A DNA stretch of 64,000 nt from Orobanche coerulescens (Eukaryota; Streptophyta; Magnoliopsida; Lamiales; Orobanchaceae), in the NCBI GenBank assembly GCA_033398695.1, contig CM065814.1, positions 107,138,501 to 107,202,500 of the forward strand, written 5' to 3'. Position numbers and translations under genes: made by a program. Under the pieces are notes generated by a model. It was not told the DNA's origin. It ran no database searches and worked only from the letters and a program-made list of their open reading frames with translations. Below are positions 9,963 to 21,423 of the stretch, in pieces; position 1 is the stretch's first letter; every line of letters starts with the position of its first letter.

Positions 9963-12333
9963 TGTAACACCCAGTTGTAAATTCATTTGTTATCATTCTG
10001 TAATTGTCACTCAGTAAATTTTCACTCATTAATAATCATTCATCTTTCACGTTCATTCATTTGTATTCATCGTTGGCGTATTTTAAGCCGTGTATCAATT
10101 CCCAATCGTTATTCAACTCCGTTTGAGAATCGAGACGGGAGTATTATCATAATTATCGTGATTGGTAGTCTTGTATTGGAAGTATCATCTATTGCATGTT
10201 CTTGGACTTAATTACATTCATACACATATGGTATGTCGGATCATTCATCAATTGTAACGAGAAGACGGAGTTGTCGGATTTTGTTATTTCCAGCAGTGAG
10301 TTACGACCGTAACAGATCATGCATTATGGACGTAACATGCATTTGTGGAATTGGTGTCTTCCTGGACAAAGACAACTTACGGTCGTAAGTCATGCTAGTT
10401 ACGACCGTAAGCAGGAAGGTACGGCCGTATGTTTTGGAGACTACGGCCGTAGCATGCATTCATTTGTGCAGGAAGGTGTTGTCAACGAAGACAACTTACG
10501 GCCATAAGTTCGGCAGGATACGGCCGTAAGTGTTGTTGTTACGGTCGTAAGGTAGCTTTGGTTACAGCCGTAACCCGGTCAGTGCAGGCATTTATCTTTT
10601 TTCAATGAATCTTCGTTACGGCCGTATGAAATGGATATTACGGCCGTAAGGCCGTTGACTTGGGAAGTTACGGCCGTAAGGTGGAAGAGTTACGGCCGTA
10701 ACTCTGTGAAGTATTGAAAGGCTTGAACGGGATTTTTGTGCTCATTTCACCACTTCTTCATTTTGGTTCCGAGAGAGAGTTTTTGTGGGAGAGATTTCTC
10801 ATCATCAAACACTTGTGTGTTTGAGTTTAATCATCTTTATCCGTTTGTGGAGCTTGGGAAGTCGATTAACACTAGTTTTGACGGATCGAAGAGGTTGAAT
10901 CTTCAAAGGTAATTTTCTCAAAACCTTTGATTTCGATTCTATGATGGAATATGATTTTTTGGATGTTATAATCATGATATATGAAGAGGTATACATATGA
11001 TTATAAGTTTGTATGAATATTCATTGGATTATTGAAGGATTATTTGAAAAACACTTTGAATGTTGATTTGGATTTGGGGGTTTCGATTAGATGTTGTTGA
11101 AATCTCGAATTGGGTATTCATATTGGATTATTGATTGTGTTGAAGTCGTTGTTGGATTGTATCACTCCTTGGAGGTTTGATATCGATATAATTGAGGATT
11201 GGTTATAAACAATCGGAGATTGGTTATAACGTGTTTGTTATAATGCCCCAATGAATTTGGTTTTGTCGTATCGACATTTTGAGTTGGTTGTGATCATGTT
11301 TGATTCGTATATTAAGCGGATTGTTGGTAATTGTGTTATTCAAGGTTGTCTGAGCGACCGACATCCCATTTTAGGACATTTGTTCGAGGAAGGACATTCT
11401 TCACCAGTGTTGTGTAAGTTAATTCTTACTCGGTTAAAAGGATATTCATTCCTTTCGTTGTTGTTCATTCATATTCATAATTCATTCATGATATATTATT
11501 CATGTCGATACTTGTAATTATCAAACTAATCATTCAATTCACGAGGAACGACGGTTCCAATCATTTCAGTGAGCTATCATTCATTTCATTATTATTTCAT
11601 CTCGGTGAGTCATTCTTGACCCTTTGTCGATTTGTTATTCATTGATATTCATCATGGTCAGTTTTGTTCTGGTGACCTTCTGGGTTCATATTGCGTGGTT
11701 GGGTGGTTATGTGTGGAATTTTTAGTCGGGCACACGATAGTTATGTGAAGGGTTCACCGACACAATGGACTGTACACACGGTAACGTGCCTCCGTGAGAC
11801 TAACTAGGTACAAGGATGGGTGTGTCCGGACACTCATCTTATGCACTTGCACATCCCATTACGGGCGTACTATGATGCCCCTCTTCAGCTTAATTCATGA
11901 CTTATATATTTAATGATTGTGCTTGTTCAACTCTTGAGGATTGTTGTTCTATGTAACTGACCCCGTTGCGGGATATTGTTTTCAGGTCATGGCAAGGCAA
12001 AGGCACGGGAAGAGAACGTTGACGGCGAGGAGTCCCAGTGATACTAGTAGGGGGCCCCGTCTTTTTCAGTTGTTCATGTTTCTTCATTTTATTTCCACTG
12101 CAAATATCCGTTTGGTTGTTCATTTTATTCAATGTTGTATTTTATCTTCATATAAAATATACAGGTGTATTACCTGGGTGTATTGTACTTAAAACTCCTC
12201 ATCGGAGTAATTGTTAATATAATATGGTTCGGTACTGCAGTTATATTATTTAAATCATTAATTTTCATTCGTCTGGTGGGTCCCAGTTGGGGGTCCACGA
12301 CACTGTAATAGCCGCCTAGTTTGGGGTGTTACA
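9963..12333 (+). repeat. 3' LTR of element A
   Basis: 2371 bp, colinear with 2353-4721. It contains the same features: array at 10301-10701, decayed TATA (TATTGAAA near 10712), donor CTTCAAAG|GTAATT near 10908, and acceptor TTTTCAG|GTCATGG near 11986. It ends GGTGTTACA, followed by the GGTTG target duplication. Confidence 0.95.
10301..10701 (+). repeat. Palindrome array, TTACGGCCGTAA type, in the 3' LTR of A
   Basis: Fourteen sites in register with those of the 5' LTR. Individual sites differ between the two copies by transitions in both directions (for example TTACGACCGTAA here against TTACGGCCGTAA there), so both LTRs have been decaying independently. Confidence 0.93.
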
Positions 12334-12338
12334 GGTTG

Positions 12339-13253
12339 CGTGACTGCCTTCGGACTGATTCCGCTTCTTAGATTTCTTGCGAGAAGATGAAGTTTGATTC
12401 TTAGAAATTTCCGTCGCAGTAAGCTCATAAGCAAGAGCTTTCTCGATGAATTCGTCCACGGTGGTGTAATGATGATTAAGCAATTATAGCCGCATACGAG
12501 GTTTCAACCTCTTACTGAAATACTTGATCTTATCCGCCTCGGAGTGGATAATGGATGATGCAAATGGAAATAGCTCCTGAAACTTCTCGGCGATGGTAAG
12601 TACATCTTCTTCCATTGAGGGGTCGGGACTGAGTATTTTTGACAACTTGGCCTCCCTGAGTGGGGCCGGATAATATCTTTCCATCATGAGAGTCTTGAAC
12701 TGGTCCCACGTGCAAGATCTGTCGGTGGGCTTAAAAGATAGCCACCAAGAGTGAGCGCTCTTACCCAGATGGTAAGCCGCAACTGAGACTTTTCCCCTTC
12801 GGGACACTCCACCATAGAAAATAACTTCTCGAAATGTTCAAGCCAGTGAATAATGTCCGCCGGCTCAGATGAGCCCTCGAAGGTAGGTGGCCTCTGGAGA
12901 GAGATGTCATTGGTGATACTGCTCACACTCCTCTCTTGCCTCTGAGGTGGCGGCGGAGGGGCATGTTGAGCCTGACTGGCTGAGTTCTGTATCGTCTCCA
13001 TCAGACGTGCCATCTGAGTCATTTGGGCCATCATGCCTTGCATAAAAGTGAGAGAATCAACTCGGACACCTTCTGATTGGGCTGTATCTCGGGTACGACT
13101 TCCTGACGGTGAATGAATATTTCCAGGTGACTGAGTGGCAGTGTTGCTGCTCGTCAAATTAACATTATTCCTCGCATGAGTATTCATTCGAGCTCCCGGG
13201 TTTCGGCCCGCACCACGGCCTCTTCCCCTGGGTCCTCTGCCAGCTCGATCCAT
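12339..13253 (-). pseudogene. gag: N-terminal gag of B, broken
   Basis: Start codon at 13253-13251 gives the Arg/Gly-rich head (MDRAGRGPRGRGRGAG), then a Pro/Gln stretch and the capsid-type gag domain (12484-12807, motifs SAHSWWLSF and TWDQFKTLM). A frameshift near 12785 splits it, and a stop lies near 12484. The reading continues past 12339 into 2347 once element A is removed. The start agrees with A (5212) and C (26704). Confidence 0.9.
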
Positions 13254-13725
13254 ACTTAAGGTAGGGAACACATGATAATTATAGATCTCGCATGAATATC
13301 ACATTATGATTAAGTTAAGAAATGATAATAATGAGCATAAGCGCTCTAACACAATGATTGCATGAAGGATCAACTGAGGCGACATGATTATCTGATGAAA
13401 TTCTTGAAATGATTATCTTGAACAAGTTAACAAGATTGATAATACGATCCTCGAGATCAACAACTGAACAATGAGATTGACTGAGTGAAGAATGAATTAA
13501 CATGATCGACATCAAAAATGAAAATGATAATTGAGGATTGTTGACTGATGAATGAGTGATTCTTACTGCCAGAAATTATACCATGGCGTCAGAAATCATA
13601 CTGTTTCCTTGGTCTGAGGGGCTTGGCGTTGCACAGGTCACGCGTGACGCGAAAGTCCATTGATACTAGTCTGGTGAACGATGATTTCAAATGAGACATG
13701 ACTCTAAAGGTAGTATTCAAAACCA

Positions 13726-13738
13726 CGCTCCGATACCA
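13726..13738 (-). other. Primer-binding site of B (initiator tRNA-Met type)
   Basis: Minus strand reads TGGTATCGGAGCG four bases inside the 5' LTR boundary (13743). It is close to the TGGTATCAGAGC site complementary to the 3' end of initiator tRNA-Met. Confidence 0.8.
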
Positions 13739-14097
13739 ACTCTGTAACACCCCAAACTAGGCGGACATTACAGTGCTGTGGACCCCCGACTGAGACCCAC
13801 CAAGCGAATGAAGATTAATGGATTACACAATACAATGTAGTACCGAACCACATTATGTCATCAATTACTCCGATGAGGAGTTTCAAGTACAACACACCCA
13901 GTAATACAGAATACATGTATATTTTATATGAAGATAAAATATACAACACTGAATGAAATAAAAATCCAAACAGAACTGCAGCGGAAAAATACATGACAAA
14001 GAAACATGAACAAATGAAGAGACTAGGGCCCCCTACTAGTATCACTGGGACTCCTCGCCATCAACGTTCTCTTCCCGTGCTTTTGCCTTACCATGAC

Positions 14098-15220
14098 CTA
14101 AAAACAATATCCCCAATGGGGTCAGTTACACAGAACAACAATCCTCACGAGTTGAACAAGCACAATCATTATATATATATTAGTTATGAAATCAAACTGA
14201 AGAGGGGCATCATAGTACGCCCGTAATGGGACGTGCAAGTGCACAAGACAAGTGTCCGGACACACCCGCACTTGTACCTAATTAGTCTCATGGAGGCACA
14301 TTACCGTGTGCACTGTCCATTGTGTCGGTGAACCCGTATCACATGACTATCATGTGCCCGACTAAAAATTCCACACATAACCACCCGGACACACAATATT
14401 AACCAGAGGTCACAAGAACAAAAGTGACCATGATGAATATTAATGAATAACAATCCGACAAGGGTCAACAATGACTCACCGGGATGAAATAATAATGAAA
14501 TGAATGATAGCTCACTGAAATGATTGGAACCATCGCTCCTCGTGAATTGAATGATTAGTTTGATAATTACAAGTCTCAACATGATTAATACACTATGAAT
14601 GAATTATGAATATGAATGAACAACAACGAAATGAATGAGTATCCTTTTAACCGAGTAAGAATTAACTTACACAATACCGGTGATGAAATATCCTCTCTCG
14701 TACAAACGTCCTTAATGGAATTATCAGTCGCTCGAACAACCTTAAATAACATAATTACCAACAAACACTTAATATACGTATCAAGCAAGTTCACAACCAA
14801 CTCATAAGTCGATACAACAATATCCAAACTCATTGGGGCATTCGAACAAATATGTTGCAAACATTCATCCTTTGATGATAACCAATCCCAAATATATTGA
14901 AACCAACCTCCAAAATGAGTAGTTCAACTCCAACAAAACATCATCAACACAATCAAATAAACCAATAGGAATATTCTATTCGAGATTACGACAACATCTA
15001 GTCGAAACTCCAAAAATCCCAAAGTCAACCCTTAGGGTGTTCTTGAATAATTCTCCAAATACTCAACAAATCCGAAAAACACACCAATAAATCCATAGGA
15101 ATACATGCATCCATGGTAGATAATCCATTTATAACATATTCCAACATAATAGCAAGCTAACTCGTAGAGATCGGAATGAAAACACTCAAATCCCAAAATT
15201 CTAGATTCAAGCAAAGTTAC
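14098..15220 (-). other. Predicted leader intron within the LTR of B
   Basis: Minus strand: donor AATCAAG|GTAACT at 15221/15220 and acceptor TTGTTTTTAG|GTCATGG at 14098/14097. Length 1123 bp, AT-rich. It occupies the same position as the predicted introns in A and C. Confidence 0.45.
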
Positions 15221-15393
15221 CTTGATTTGGTGAGTTGGAGAGGATTAAATAGTGATTAATCCGAACTAGAAGCTTGAAGATGTTGATAGTTGATTGCAGC
15301 TCGAAGAACACTTCACAAAATGTCCAAAGTCGCCCAAAATCGCCTGTGAGATAATGTGAGATGTGAAAATGCCGTAACTGGACTCAACTATCC

Positions 15394-15401
15394 AATTTAT
15401 A
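15394..15401 (-). promoter_or_regulatory. TATA box of the LTR of B
   Basis: TATAAATT on the minus strand, 12 bp from the nearest palindrome (15414-15425). Confidence 0.65.
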
Positions 15402-15412
15402 CCTGAACCAGC

Positions 15413-15968
15413 TTAGCGCGCGCTAGCTCCTGATATTAGCGTGCGCTAGCGGGTTCACCGGCCAGTCCAGTGAGTTCTGACTGCTTCGTTAGCGTGTGCT
15501 ACGAACTTGGTAGCGTGCGCTAATGTCTTCTCGTTAGCGTGTGTTACCCAAAAATTAGCGTGCGCTAACTGATGTTGATACCCAAACAACTGGAATCCAG
15601 AACCTACTTTCCAAAGTCTGATCGAGCCTTAGCGCGCGCTACATTGATGTTTAGCGTGCGCTACCAAAATAACTCTTGCGTACGCTATACCCACTCCTAG
15701 CGTGCGCTAAGAATTCCACGCCTCAGTCTAGTACCTACTGGACTGCCTTCTCCCAAAACGCTAGCGCGCGCTGATGAAGCGATATCGTGAGCTACAACTC
15801 ACAACTAGCGTACGCTATCATTGCGTGCGCTACAAATCATCCAATTCAGTCCACTTCCTACTGGACTGCTTGCCACAATACATTAGTAGCGTGCGCTAAT
15901 GAAGTCCGATAGCGTGCGCTACCAGTACACAATTAAAGCGCGCTAAAAATAGTATGTAGCGTGCGCTA
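15413..15968 (-). repeat. Palindrome array, TAGCGYGCGCTA type, in the LTR of B
   Basis: Eighteen sites by eye; most are TAGCGTGCGCTA or TAGCGCGCGCTA, often extended to TTAGCG...CGCTAA. Spacers are irregular, but a word like CTACTGGACTGC recurs near 15740 and 15860, with a diverged relative near 15460, so parts of the array arose by larger duplications. The site nearest the TATA box is one of the perfect ones. Confidence 0.93.
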
Positions 15969-17404
15969 CTCAACACACACAGGATGCCAACAACGATGAT
16001 AATGATAATATTCTCAACTCGAATCTCAAACAATGATGAAAGGCGAATGATAACTGATCCAAGGTTCCAAATACGCCAAACGGTGAACACAATGAACAAA
16101 CATGAATGATGAATGATTATTACTGAGTGAAAGATTACTGAATGGCAATTAACTGAATGATAATGAATGAATTTACAATCGGGTATTACATAACTTGCCT
16201 CGATACCGATACGACAAGCCGTTACCAATTCCATTGCTTTTGTTTACAAGCTCCCCAGCCCGGACCAAAGCAATCTATGAACTCTTCAACCTCGACCGCA
16301 ATACAACGGTTATAATCACTGATCAATCATCACAACCTATCGCAATAACCGATTAACACACATTCGATAAAAATCAACCACCGATATAACCAACCAATAA
16401 AACTCAATGGTTCAACGATACCTCTATCATATACACAAAACCAAATAATCCAACTCAACAAATACGAACTCATATCCACAATACAAGCCGCAACTCGATA
16501 ATCATAATCAACAATCAATATAACCGATCAATAAACCCAACAGTTCCACAATATCTCGATTAAACACAAATCCAAACAACCTAAATCAATCAATAACGAA
16601 TCCATAACCGCAATATGTTTCCATATACCGATAATCATATCAATGATCAATTCATCTCGATATTAAGGATTTCATAACATACTCGATTCCAACTTCAACT
16701 TTAAACATGAATCAACAAGATTCCTTCTTCTTCATACTTGTAAATTTCATAGTAAAACAATATTATCAGCATAATAGACAATCTGAACTATCCAAATAGT
16801 TCAATACCATTCATAGTCTTGTTCGAAGATTAACCATAATCTTTCCGGATTCAAACTTGTTATCATGATTCATATTTCGTCAAGAACATACGAATTCTAC
16901 CACTACAATCAGCATAACATTTGTTTCAATCATCAAATCCATGATTATACTTAAAAACTATTATGTATCCTATCACATATTCCTCTTTGATGTGATATAT
17001 ACCAAGAATACCAAGAACACCAAGAATACCATGATTCCATAATCATGATTATAACGAATAACATAATTGAAGACATATGTCATCATATTCTTCAACATAC
17101 AATTCACATAACCTCAAGAATCACAACAACAACACCATAATCATCTTCATACGAATTATTCCTCAACAACGGCATCAAAATTCCGAATTCAAGGTGTAGA
17201 GTTGTTCAACATACCTCAAGAACATGAATAACACAATCAAACTCTTCAAGAATCATCAATATCTTCATATCCAAGCCTCAAATCCATGTTTCCAAGCTCA
17301 TAACCAAGTTAGAAGAGGCTTATTCTCACTTTACATATGCAGAGGGACGAAGTTGGGAGGAAAAAATTGGTTTCTTCTCGTGAAGAAATGAAAGAACAAT
17401 CCTT

Positions 17405-17412
17405 ATTTTATA
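17405..17412 (-). promoter_or_regulatory. TATA box of LTR E
   Basis: TATAAAAT on the minus strand, 14 bp from the nearest palindrome-like site (17427-17438). Confidence 0.65.
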
Positions 17413-17426
17413 ATCTGCATAGCCCG

Positions 17427-17813
17427 TTACGTATATTATAAACCATCATTAACGTACGTAATGCTCCCTAGCGTATGCTACATGTCCAACGTAGCGTACG
17501 TAACAATCATCCAGAGCTCACTGCCTCAGTTCGTATCTTGCATAACGTACGTAACACTTGTTCCGTAGCGTACGTAATACGTACGTTGACTTGCTACAGT
17601 ATATGCTCATATTACGTACGTAACAAGCTCTGCATAACGTACGTAATACATAGTTGATTTATCTTTTGACACGTCAGCCGATACCTGGGCTCCACATGGC
17701 AGGTATTGATTCCTCTGTCTGATTCCTCTCGTTACGTACGTAATATATTATACATAACTTACGTAACACGTAGCATCTTAGCGTACGTTATCTCATAAAC
17801 TTATGTATGTTAA
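17427..17813 (-). repeat. Palindrome array, ACGTACG type, in LTR E
   Basis: Thirteen sites by eye, mainly AACGTACGTAA or TTACGTACGTAA, with hybrids such as TAGCGTACGTAA that combine a TAGCG half-site with a CGTAA half-site. Spacers are irregular. Confidence 0.92.
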
Positions 17814-18116
17814 GGTCTCTATACTTAGCCATTTACAACTGTTCCTGCCTGTCGTCTCGTCATACCGAATACATTGACACGACATACTGAATATACATAC
17901 TTGTTCCAATAACATTCTCATACGATACACCTGATATCCAAATCACAACATCCTCATACACTATATCCTCAAATATAATAGTCAATCAGTCACATCCGTA
18001 AATACAGTTGTCTCCATTCTCAATTTATTTTATCCATACTGTATAGACACCAAGCTATACAATTTATCTCAGATAAAATAATGCCAAAAACTTATACTGA
18101 AAATTCGGGTATTACA

Positions 18117-19440
18117 GACAGATCATCTCTCACGCCTAGACCAGGACAACGCCCAAGAAGAGGAAATAAATGAAGTATTTCCATATGAACAACTATTACA
18201 AATCTCCAATGTTCTGGAAAAACAAAATGCACCATGGTATGCAGACATCGTAAATTTCCTTGCAAGTGGAATAATTCACCCGAATTTTTTCCACCATCAA
18301 AAGAAAAAATTTCTTCTCCGAGTTAAAATAATATTACTGGGAAGACACTCTCTTGTTCAGAAGAGAACCTAGTCAAGTCATCTGGAGATGCCTACAGGAA
18401 GAATAAATGGACGATATCATTCCTCTCCCTATGGAGAACATTTTGGTGCATAAAAAACAGCGGCAAAAATTCTTGAAGCGGGATTCTACTGGCCCACTCT
18501 GTTTAAAGATGCACATACACTTGTATCTAAGTGTGACCGGTTCCAAAGACATGGAAACATGTCAAAAACAAATGAAATGCCAATGAATTTCATCTTAGAG
18601 GTTGAAATCTTTGACGTTTGGGGAATTGATTTCATGAGACCCTTTCCATCATCTTTCTCTAATGAGTACATCCTTGTAGCTGGTGGATTATGTGTCTAAA
18701 TGGGTGGAGGTTGTTGCATTACCAACAAACGAGGCTAGAGTGGTGGTAAATTTTCTAAAGAAAAACATATTCACTCACTTCGGAACTCCGAGAGTTATCA
18801 TCAGCGGTGGCGGATCTCATTTCTGCAATCACCAAGTTAAGACTCTACTGACCAAATTCGGAGTAAAACATCGAGTTGCTACATCTTATCACCATAAACC
18901 AGTGGACAAGTTGAAGTCTCCAATCCTAAACTAAAATGCATACTAGAGATGACAGCCGATTCATCTTGAAAAGATTGGTCGAAAAAGCTAGACAATGCAC
19001 TCTGGGCTTACAGAACGGCTTTTAAGACACCAATAGACATGTCTCCATTTCGTTTGATTTTTAGAAAAGCATGTCACCTGTCGTTAGAACTTGAACATCG
19101 AGCATTCTGGATATTAAACATTAAATTTTGACAAATAGTTGGCTGGGAAAAATATATTGTTGCAATTGAATGAGTTGAATAAAATCCGACTCGACTCATA
19201 TGAATGCCAAAATTTACAAAGAGAAGACAAAAAGATGGTATGACAACTGAATTTTGAGAAGAGATTTTAAAGGAGGAGACTAAGTGCTCCTTTTAATGCA
19301 CGACTACGTCTATTTCCGAGTAAGCTACGATCATGGTGGACAGGCCCATACACAATTAAAGAGGTGTTTTCTCATGGAGCCGTGGAGATTTACCATACAG
19401 TGAATGAAAGTTTCAAAGTAAATGGCTAGCGATAAAAGTC
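18117..19440 (+). pseudogene. pol: Athila integrase region of F, inactive
   Basis: Three-frame reading shows an Athila-type integrase: a zinc head ending near 18545, then a core with the first catalytic Asp in GIDFMRPF (near 18630). The core continues through [17 protein letters not shown] (18686 on) to [10 protein letters not shown], where the second catalytic Asp is replaced by Gly. The Glu region is destroyed by stops around 18932-18970. The C-terminal block ([19 protein letters not shown], near 19340-19395) is typical of Athila. Several frameshifts and stops leave no usable frame. LTR E abuts the left end at 18116. Confidence 0.85.
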
Positions 19441-19684
19441 ATATTTGGGAGGAGAATTCTCGACAGTAAAGTCAATTGTAGCACTGGAAATGCCAATTTG
19501 ATCAGACAAGAAGTCAATCTAAGGACGTTAACAAAGCGCTTGTTGGAAGGGCACCCAATTTTTATTGTTTTTTGAAAAATAAATTTGGGGGTAGTGCAGA
19601 AAAAGTCAACAGCCGGAACAATGATCATCTAATTCACAGTCCAGGGAGTTTTTCTTGCATTATTCTCAATAATAAAAAATTGCA

Positions 19685-19934
19685 TTACGGCCATAAATCT
19701 TAACGTTACGTCCGTACATCTCATCATTTATACGGCCATTACGGTCGTATTCCATTAAGTACCACACACCAGATTTATGAGGTCATGTTATGGCCATAAC
19801 ATCTTTTCTTACGGCCATATGTTTCTGGGTCACTTTGGTCGAATTCGACGAAGGGTAGTTACGATCGTAACATATTAACTGCATCTTTGTCGTAGGCTTT
19901 CTATGGTCGTAACATAGTTGTGTTACGGCCGTAA
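19685..19934 (+). repeat. Palindrome array, TTACGGCCGTAA type, internal to Athila F
   Basis: Nine sites by eye between the integrase and the env-like ORF, ending in a perfect TTACGGCCGTAA at 19923-19934. Others are decayed (TTACGGCCATAA, TTATGGCCATAA, TTACGATCGTAA). This array is not inside an LTR. Confidence 0.88.
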
Positions 19935-19945
19935 CATTCTCCTGC

Positions 19946-19953
19946 TATAAAAA
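19946..19953 (+). promoter_or_regulatory. TATA box of a putative internal promoter in F
   Basis: TATAAAAA, 11 bp after the last palindrome and about 510 bp before the env-like ATG. The intervening stretch is T-rich and ends in an acceptor-like TAATTTCAG|GG at 20460, which suggests a leader intron. A donor could not be assigned. Confidence 0.55.
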
Positions 19954-20461
19954 ACGGCCCTTCACTTCATCATAACTCGGAATCGAGCAACAGAAAGAAG
20001 CAATAGGCGAATTTTTTCCACTTTTCGAACCCTAACTCGAATATACTTGAATTCATCAATACAAAACCTTCTCTTTTTCAATCTAAATGCTAAATCATCA
20101 GGATTTTTTAGAATTCTTGTCTCAATTTCATTTTTTTTAGTTTCTTAGTTTTGAATTGTTTTAGATTTCGAATTTGCAGTTAGTTTCTTTGATTTGGACA
20201 TAATTAATTATCGGTTTTGTTGATATTAGGGTGTTTATGGATTGTTATTTCGAGAACTTGTGATGAGTTGGAGAATTTGAGTTAGATTTTTTGGAAAACT
20301 TGTTAAATAACAATGAACTCAAGGTGTCCAACGAAATACGACAATGCAAATCTTTGAAATTTTTTGTGTTTTTTGATTATTTTACTTGATGATTATAGTA
20401 GTGTGAATGAAAGCGGCTTGCTAAGCACATAAATTATATTTATTTTTGAATAATTTCAGGG

Positions 20462-21065
20462 ATGGCACCAAAGAAATCTACAAAAAGAAAAGAAAAGGTC
20501 GGTTCTTCATCTCAAGAACCGGCACCACCTCAAAAGCACAAAATGCAGGGTGCATCAAGGAGCGGCTATTTAGATTGGAAGATTTCATTGGACAATCGGA
20601 CCTTGGCACTATCACGACATCATTCATCGAGAAATTCATCAACAACGGGTGGGAGAAGTTCATGTTTGACCTTCTAAACGGCAACCCCACCCTAACCCTC
20701 AACTTCTACAAAAAATTCAACAAATCAATTGGGTAGGAGGGGTCGCCCACGTATCATTAGACAACGGTGAAATGTGAAAGTTATAAATCTTTCAAGAGAA
20801 GTGATCAATAATTATTTGGGGGTAGATAGGACTAACGCGATTGCCATTTCCACCTTGCCTAATGAGGATGCGACCGACGAAAGGGTGCTACGATGGACAC
20901 TTGTGAGTGAATTGCATGGCAGTATCTGGATCATCAAACCCGGGAACAATCAATTGGACCTCATAGATGATGCATGGTTTATGGATGTGGGCCGCCAGGA
21001 GCATTTACCCGACATCGATTCTGACTATGGTTTCTATCGGCCATCTGAGAGGCGTATATGCTATC
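20462..21065 (+). pseudogene. Athila env-like (extra) ORF, N-terminal part
   Basis: Starts at ATG 20462 with a Lys/Ser-rich head (MAPKKSTKRKEK). A shift into the neighbouring frame near 20580 then gives NNGWEKFMFDLLNGNP and a TLNFYKKF block, followed by a segment from 20774 with REVINNYLGVDR. This pattern (Trp-Glu-Lys-Phe, then a Phe-Tyr block, then an IN-x-YLG block) is the plant transposon protein domain found in the third ORF of Athila elements. That ORF is often called env-like by position, though its function is unknown. Element C cuts it at 21065; it resumes at 37856. Frameshifts make it non-functional. Confidence 0.7.
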
Positions 21066-21423
21066 TGTAACACCCCAAACTAGGCGGATATTATAGTGTC
21101 GTGGACCCCCGACTGGGACCCACCAAGCGAATGAAAATTAATGAATTAAATAATATAATTGTAGTACCGAACCACATTATATCATCAATTACTCCGGCGA
21201 GGAGTTTCATTGCAACACACCCAAGATAATACCGAATACATGTATATTTTATATGAAGATAAAATACACAACACTGAATGAAACGGAGTATCCAAATGGA
21301 AAACTGCAGCAGAACAAAATAAAATGACAACATGAATGACTGAAAGGATTGGGGGCCCCTACTAGTATCACTGGGACTCCTCGCCGTCGACGTTCTCTTC
21401 CCGTGCTTTTGCCTTGCCATTAC

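Larger units (their letters stand above)
2353..12333 (+). mobile_element. Full-length Tekay/Del chromovirus A (Ty3/gypsy)
   Basis: Complete element of 9981 bp with two LTRs (2353-4721 and 9963-12333), inserted in the gag of B. Five-base target duplications GGTTG flank it at 2348-2352 and 12334-12338. The internal order is primer-binding site, gag with two zinc knuckles, protease, RT, RNase H, integrase and chromodomain, then a polypurine tract. LTR ends are TGTAAYACCC and GGTGTTACA. The two LTRs differ at roughly a dozen sites in their first 185 bases by eye, so the insertion is not recent. gag and pol carry many stops, so it is not autonomous now. Confidence 0.96.
1..16190 (-). mobile_element. 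Tekay/Del-type chromovirus B (Ty3/gypsy), partial, split by element A
   Basis: Reading on the minus strand, the order is 5' LTR (16190 to 13743), primer-binding site, gag, protease, RT and RNase H. The element then runs off the window at position 1, so its integrase and 3' LTR are not visible. Element A sits inside its gag; the flanking GGTTG copies at 2348-2352 and 12334-12338 prove the insertion. RT, RNase H and gag residues match those of A and C closely, so the three form one family. The gag-PR-RT-RH order and LTRs beginning TGTAAYACCC fit the Tekay branch of chromoviruses. The right flank is TAACT at 16191-16195; its partner copy lies outside the window. Confidence 0.93.
13743..16190 (-). 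repeat. 5' LTR of element B
   Basis: 2448 bp, minus orientation, bounded by TGTAACACCCC and GGGTATTACA as read on the plus strand. Both LTR ends, the intron region and the distal U3 align with C, but the promoter-proximal block carries TAGCGYGCGCTA palindromes instead of TTACGGCCGTAA. It contains a predicted leader intron at 14098-15220. Confidence 0.93.
16191..18116 (-). repeat. Partial LTR of element E, interrupted by B
   Basis: Minus-oriented LTR whose outer end is at 18116 (plus-strand GGGTATTACA). It has a distal U3 at 17820-18116, a palindrome array, a TATA box at 17405-17412, a donor-like site GAG|GTATGT at 17215/17214, and then about 1 kb of AT-rich leader or intron without genes. 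B interrupts it at 16190, so whether E is a solo LTR or a whole element cannot be seen. It lies in Athila F sequence. The ends and layout suggest a Tekay-like LTR. Confidence 0.75.

Noticed and set aside
15413..15968. CRISPR-like look of short palindromic repeats with unique spacers
   Set aside because: The sequence is plant nuclear DNA, the repeats are only 12-14 bp, spacers are irregular (about 8-60 bp), and there are no cas genes. The arrays are tied to LTR promoters.
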